NCBI GenBank assembly: GCA_965224045.1
Contig: CBDCYD010000004.1
Coordinates: forward strand, 133,764 to 197,763
Direction of reading: 5' to 3'
Origin: Tectiglobus sp965224045
Lineage (GTDB): Bacteria > Pseudomonadota > Alphaproteobacteria > Rhizobiales > Hyphomicrobiaceae
DNA length: 64,000 bases
The translations under genes and the position numbers were made by a program. The notes under the pieces were generated by a model that did not search any database, was not told the origin of the DNA, and saw nothing but the letters and a program-made list of their open reading frames with translations. Shown here piece by piece: positions 60,958 to 64,000 of this stretch (within the stretch, counting starts at the first letter, position 1; each line of letters starts with the position of its first letter).

Positions 60958-63900
60958 GTGACGACGGGACGTGACTTGACCGAGCTCTGCTGCCAGAGGC
61001 GCGAACCTGCGATCTTCACGGTGCCGCCCGGTGCGCATTTCCTGCGCTGTCTGGCGCGGGCGGTTCTCGATGGACATCTGCCGCACGACGCAGGCGCGCC
61101 GCCGTCGGTTGCAGCGCTCGCCGACATCACGATCCTGCTGCCGACGCGGCGGGCGGCGCGGGCGCTGCAGACGGCGTTTCTCGAAGAAGTGGGTCCGAAA
61201 CGCGCTCTCCTGTTGCCACGGTTGCGTCCGATCGCAGAGGGTGAGGAAGACGCTTCACTGATTTCCGGTCTCGTTCACGGTGACCACGTCGGCTACGGTG
61301 ACCAAATTGGCGGGGCACTCGATATCGCACCGGCGGTTGGAGAACTGGAGCGCCGTCTCGTATTGTTGCAACTGGTCCAGCGGTGGGCCGATGCAAGTGC
61401 CGCCGGGGCGAACGCCGATGGAGAGAGCGCGGCCGCGACACCGGCCCAGGCCGCGCAGCTTGCCAGTGAACTCGGCCGCCTCATCGACATGGTCGAGACC
61501 GAAGGCGTTGAACTCGAGCGGCTCAAGGGCCTGGTCCCGAACACGTATTCGGCGCACTGGCAACAAACTCTGGATTTCCTGCAAATCATCGTCGACTGGT
61601 GGCCGGCCTATCTTGCGGCCGGTGAAGCGTTATCGCCGGCCGACCGCCGCAACCGTGTGCTGCTTGGCGAAGCGCAGCGTCTCGCCCGTTCGCCACCAAC
61701 CGGTCCGGTGATCGTCGCCGGCGTGACGGGGTCGATTCCGGCCGCTGCGGAACTGATCAAGGCCGTGGCGGCATTGCCCGCGGGCGCGATCGTGCTACCG
61801 GGTCTTGATCAGTCGCTGAGCGAGGCGGACCGCAATGCCATCGTTGCGGATCATCCCGAACATCCGCAACGCGGGTTGCTTCGGTTGTTGCAGGCGCTGG
61901 GTATCGCGAGGCTCAACGATGTCCAGGTGCTTGCCGGTTCTGACGTTTCAGCCAGCCGTGCGGTCCGCAACCGAGTGCTCGGCGAGGCGCTGCGGCCGGC
62001 AGCGACCACGGACAAATGGCAATCGCTTCCGGAGCGGATCGCGTTTGCCGGTGTTGGTGATGCATTCGCCAAGGTTACAGCGCTTACGGCAGCGACCGCC
62101 CAGGACGAGGCCGAAGCGATTGCGCTGATCCTGCGCGAGGCAGCCGAGCATCCCGGGCGGACGGCTGCGCTGGTGTCGCCGGACCGACTGCTGGCGCGCC
62201 GTGTTGCGATCCGCCTGGCGGCTTGGGGCATTCGCGTTGATGACTCTGCCGGCCGGCCGTTCCCCAAGACTGTGCCCGGCGCGTTCCTCGATCTCGTGCT
62301 CAATGCGGTTGCCAAGGACCTTGCGCCGACCGCGCTGATGGCACTTCTCAAACACCCGCTGTGCCGGCTCGGGCGGCCGGCGTTCGAGATGCGGCGTAGC
62401 GCGCGTGCGCTGGAGCTTGCGGCGTTGCGCAGGCCCTACCTCGGGAGCGGTCTCGACGGTGTCGAGGCCGCACTTGAAAAGGTCGCGCAGGATGTTGCCG
62501 GCAAGCGTCCGACCGCGCGAGCGGTCGCCAGACTTTGGGACGAAGATTGGGCGGCGGCGCGCCAGTTGATCGACGAGCTGAGGGTGGCGTTTGCGCCGTT
62601 GGTCGATCTCTTCGACGGCACGGCGCGCCACACGCTTGCAACGCTGGCCGATGCCCATATCGCAGTTGCCGAGGCACTAAGCGCGCTGCCCGATGCGGAC
62701 CCTGGCAGCGAACTGTGGCGCGACGAGGCGGGCAGTGTCGGTGCCGCGCTGTTTGCAGCGTTCGCCGACCCGGATTTGCCGGCGATTGATATGCCGGCGG
62801 TTGATTATCCGGACTTCTACCGTTCGCTCGTGGCAACTGAAGCGGTGCGACCGCAAATCCCAACACATCCGAGGATCTTCATCTGGGGGCCCTTCGAAGC
62901 GCGATTGCAGCAGCCTGATGTGGTCGTGCTCGGCTCCCTCAATGATGGCACGTGGCCGGAGGCAGCAGACCCCGGACCGTGGCTCAACCGTCCGATGCGG
63001 CGCGAGCTGGGATTGCCGGCGCCGGAAGAACAAATCGGTTATGCCGCGCATGACTTCCAGCAATTGTTTGGTGCCGAGACGATCTACCTGACCCGCTCGG
63101 AGATGGTCGATGGTGTGCCGACAGTGGCATCGCGCTGGTTGTTGCGGCTTAATGCCGTGCTCGACCGGCTGGCCGCGAGCGATGTCCTGCAGCCCGAATT
63201 GCCGTGGCTCACCTGGGCGCGCCAGCGCGATACGGGTATTGCGCAGGCGCGCGCGCAACGGCCGATGCCGCGACCGGCGCTCGCACTGCGCCCGCGCCGC
63301 CTTTCCGTCAGCAGCGTCGAGACCTGGATCGCCAATCCCTACGCGCTGTTTGCATCGCGCATTCTCGAACTGGACGCCCTGCCACCGCTCGGTTCGAGCC
63401 CGGATGCGGCCCTGCGCGGGAGCGTCGTGCACGAGGCGCTCGGCCGGTTCGCGGCCCGCTACCCGACATCGCTACCGGACGACGTGGCGCAAGAGTTGCG
63501 GTTGATTTCCGAAACCATCTTCGCGGAGCTGCGCAGCAACCCGCGCATCAGCGCGTTCTGGATCGAACGCTTTCGGCGGTTCGCCGAGTGGTTCGGCAGC
63601 ATCGAGCGGCAGTTGCGGGCCGATGCCGAGGAGACGCTTGGTGAGATTGCCGGCTCGTGCGTGATCGAGGCGCCGGGCGGGGCGTTCACGCTGACAGCGC
63701 GGGCCGACAGGATCGACGTCATGACCGATGGTGTCGTGATCACGGACTACAAGACCGGAGCGCATCTGGCCGATCTTGTTGGGCGGGCAAAGTCCGGCCG
63801 TGCGCCGCAGTTGTTGCTCGAAGCACTGATTGCAAGCGAGGAGGGATTTGCCGGAGTGCCGGCGCGTCCGGTTGCCGGGCTGCGCTACATTTCCGCTTCG

Positions 63901-64000
63901 GGCGGTGATCCGGCCGGTGCCGTCGCAGACGTCAAGTTCGATGCCATCGCGGAGGCGGTGGCACAAACAAGGGATGATCTAGCGCGGCTGATTGCCCTGT
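60958..64000 (+). CDS. addB: AddB, double-strand break repair helicase-nuclease subunit (5' part)
   Basis: At least 1014 codons, running off the window. The start is taken as GTG 60958 (MTTGRDLTELCCQRREPAI); TTG 60976 is possible. The N-terminal FTVPPGAHFLRCLARAVL sits where the helicase P-loop would be but lacks GKT, as usual in alphaproteobacterial AddB. PRIFIWGPFEARLQQPDVVVLGSLNDGTWPE is the family core. The C-terminal nuclease has RADRIDVMTDGVVITDYKTG. With AddA it resects DNA ends for RecA. It follows murU by 19 bases. Confidence 0.93.
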   Translation, partial: MTTGRDLTELCCQRREPAIFTVPPGAHFLRCLARAVLDGHLPHDAGAPPSVAALADITILLPTRRAARALQTAFLEEVGPKRALLLPRLRPIAEGEEDASLISGLVHGDHVGYGDQIGGALDIAPAVGELERRLVLLQLVQRWADASAAGANADGESAAATPAQAAQLASELGRLIDMVETEGVELERLKGLVPNTYSAHWQQTLDFLQIIVDWWPAYLAAGEALSPADRRNRVLLGEAQRLARSPPTGPVIVAGVTGSIPAAAELIKAVAALPAGAIVLPGLDQSLSEADRNAIVADHPEHPQRGLLRLLQALGIARLNDVQVLAGSDVSASRAVRNRVLGEALRPAATTDKWQSLPERIAFAGVGDAFAKVTALTAATAQDEAEAIALILREAAEHPGRTAALVSPDRLLARRVAIRLAAWGIRVDDSAGRPFPKTVPGAFLDLVLNAVAKDLAPTALMALLKHPLCRLGRPAFEMRRSARALELAALRRPYLGSGLDGVEAALEKVAQDVAGKRPTARAVARLWDEDWAAARQLIDELRVAFAPLVDLFDGTARHTLATLADAHIAVAEALSALPDADPGSELWRDEAGSVGAALFAAFADPDLPAIDMPAVDYPDFYRSLVATEAVRPQIPTHPRIFIWGPFEARLQQPDVVVLGSLNDGTWPEAADPGPWLNRPMRRELGLPAPEEQIGYAAHDFQQLFGAETIYLTRSEMVDGVPTVASRWLLRLNAVLDRLAASDVLQPELPWLTWARQRDTGIAQARAQRPMPRPALALRPRRLSVSSVETWIANPYALFASRILELDALPPLGSSPDAALRGSVVHEALGRFAARYPTSLPDDVAQELRLISETIFAELRSNPRISAFWIERFRRFAEWFGSIERQLRADAEETLGEIAGSCVIEAPGGAFTLTARADRIDVMTDGVVITDYKTGAHLADLVGRAKSGRAPQLLLEALIASEEGFAGVPARPVAGLRYISASGGDPAGAVADVKFDAIAEAVAQTRDDLARLIAL

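Overview
The window reads as a chromosomal segment of a GC-rich alphaproteobacterium, most likely of the order Hyphomicrobiales (Rhizobiales). The markers are the chvI-chvG-hprK-PTS(EIIA)-HPr-ahcY block divergent from pckA, a feuPQ-type two-component pair next to cytochrome c maturation genes, a TsaE-phosphotransferase fusion followed by murU and addB, and a DivL-type kinase whose H-box histidine is a tyrosine. I saw no rRNA, tRNA, CRISPR array, integrase or transposase.

Layout. 1-2.6 kb: the end of a ccm operon (ccmE-ccmF-ccmH, minus strand). 2.8-5.9 kb: a glycine-zipper lipoprotein, then feuQ, feuP and a small exported protein in the FeuN position. 6.0-22.0 kb: a complete gene transfer agent (GTA) structural cluster on the minus strand, homologues of Rhodobacter orfg1 to orfg15 in canonical order. 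It runs from small and large terminase, portal, protease and capsid, through head-tail connectors, tail tube, tail chaperones, tape measure and baseplate, to the TIM-barrel tip protein. It ends in a lysis gene that joins an amidase-like domain, a GH108 muramidase and a holin-like segment in one frame. Many GTA genes overlap by ATGA or TGATG, and an AT-rich island with a near-consensus sigma-70 promoter lies upstream of orfg1.

22.3-44 kb is accessory and metabolic. It holds a DMT permease, a GNAT acetyltransferase, a cysteine-dioxygenase-like cupin, an acyl-CoA ligase flanked by two DsbA-fold isomerases, a CGNR regulator divergent from azlCD, an orphan AAA+ ATPase and an orphan TRAP large permease. 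It continues with a LuxR-type response regulator convergent with a hybrid kinase, a RidA protein with a doubtful start, an FAD monooxygenase, two tandem 3-hydroxyisobutyrate dehydrogenases, a zinc alcohol dehydrogenase and ahcY.

44.5-51 kb is the regulatory PTS (HPr, EIIA-Man, HprK) with ChvG/ChvI and pckA, linking envelope or acid sensing, carbon/nitrogen state and gluconeogenesis. 51.4-64 kb holds pyrE with an apparent one-base frameshift, a CPA1 antiporter, a haloacid-dehalogenase, a two-subunit TPP decarboxylase, divL, tsaE-amgK, murU and the start of addB.

The most unusual cross-cutting signals are two families of intergenic palindromic repeats (A: three copies; B: two long copies and a fragment). 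Most copies abut or supply the stop codon of a neighbouring gene, and one A copy has its hairpin loop inverted relative to its flanks. Two CCCTTTC slippery heptamers lie in the orfg10/orfg10.1 overlap, in exactly the register needed for a -1 frameshift.
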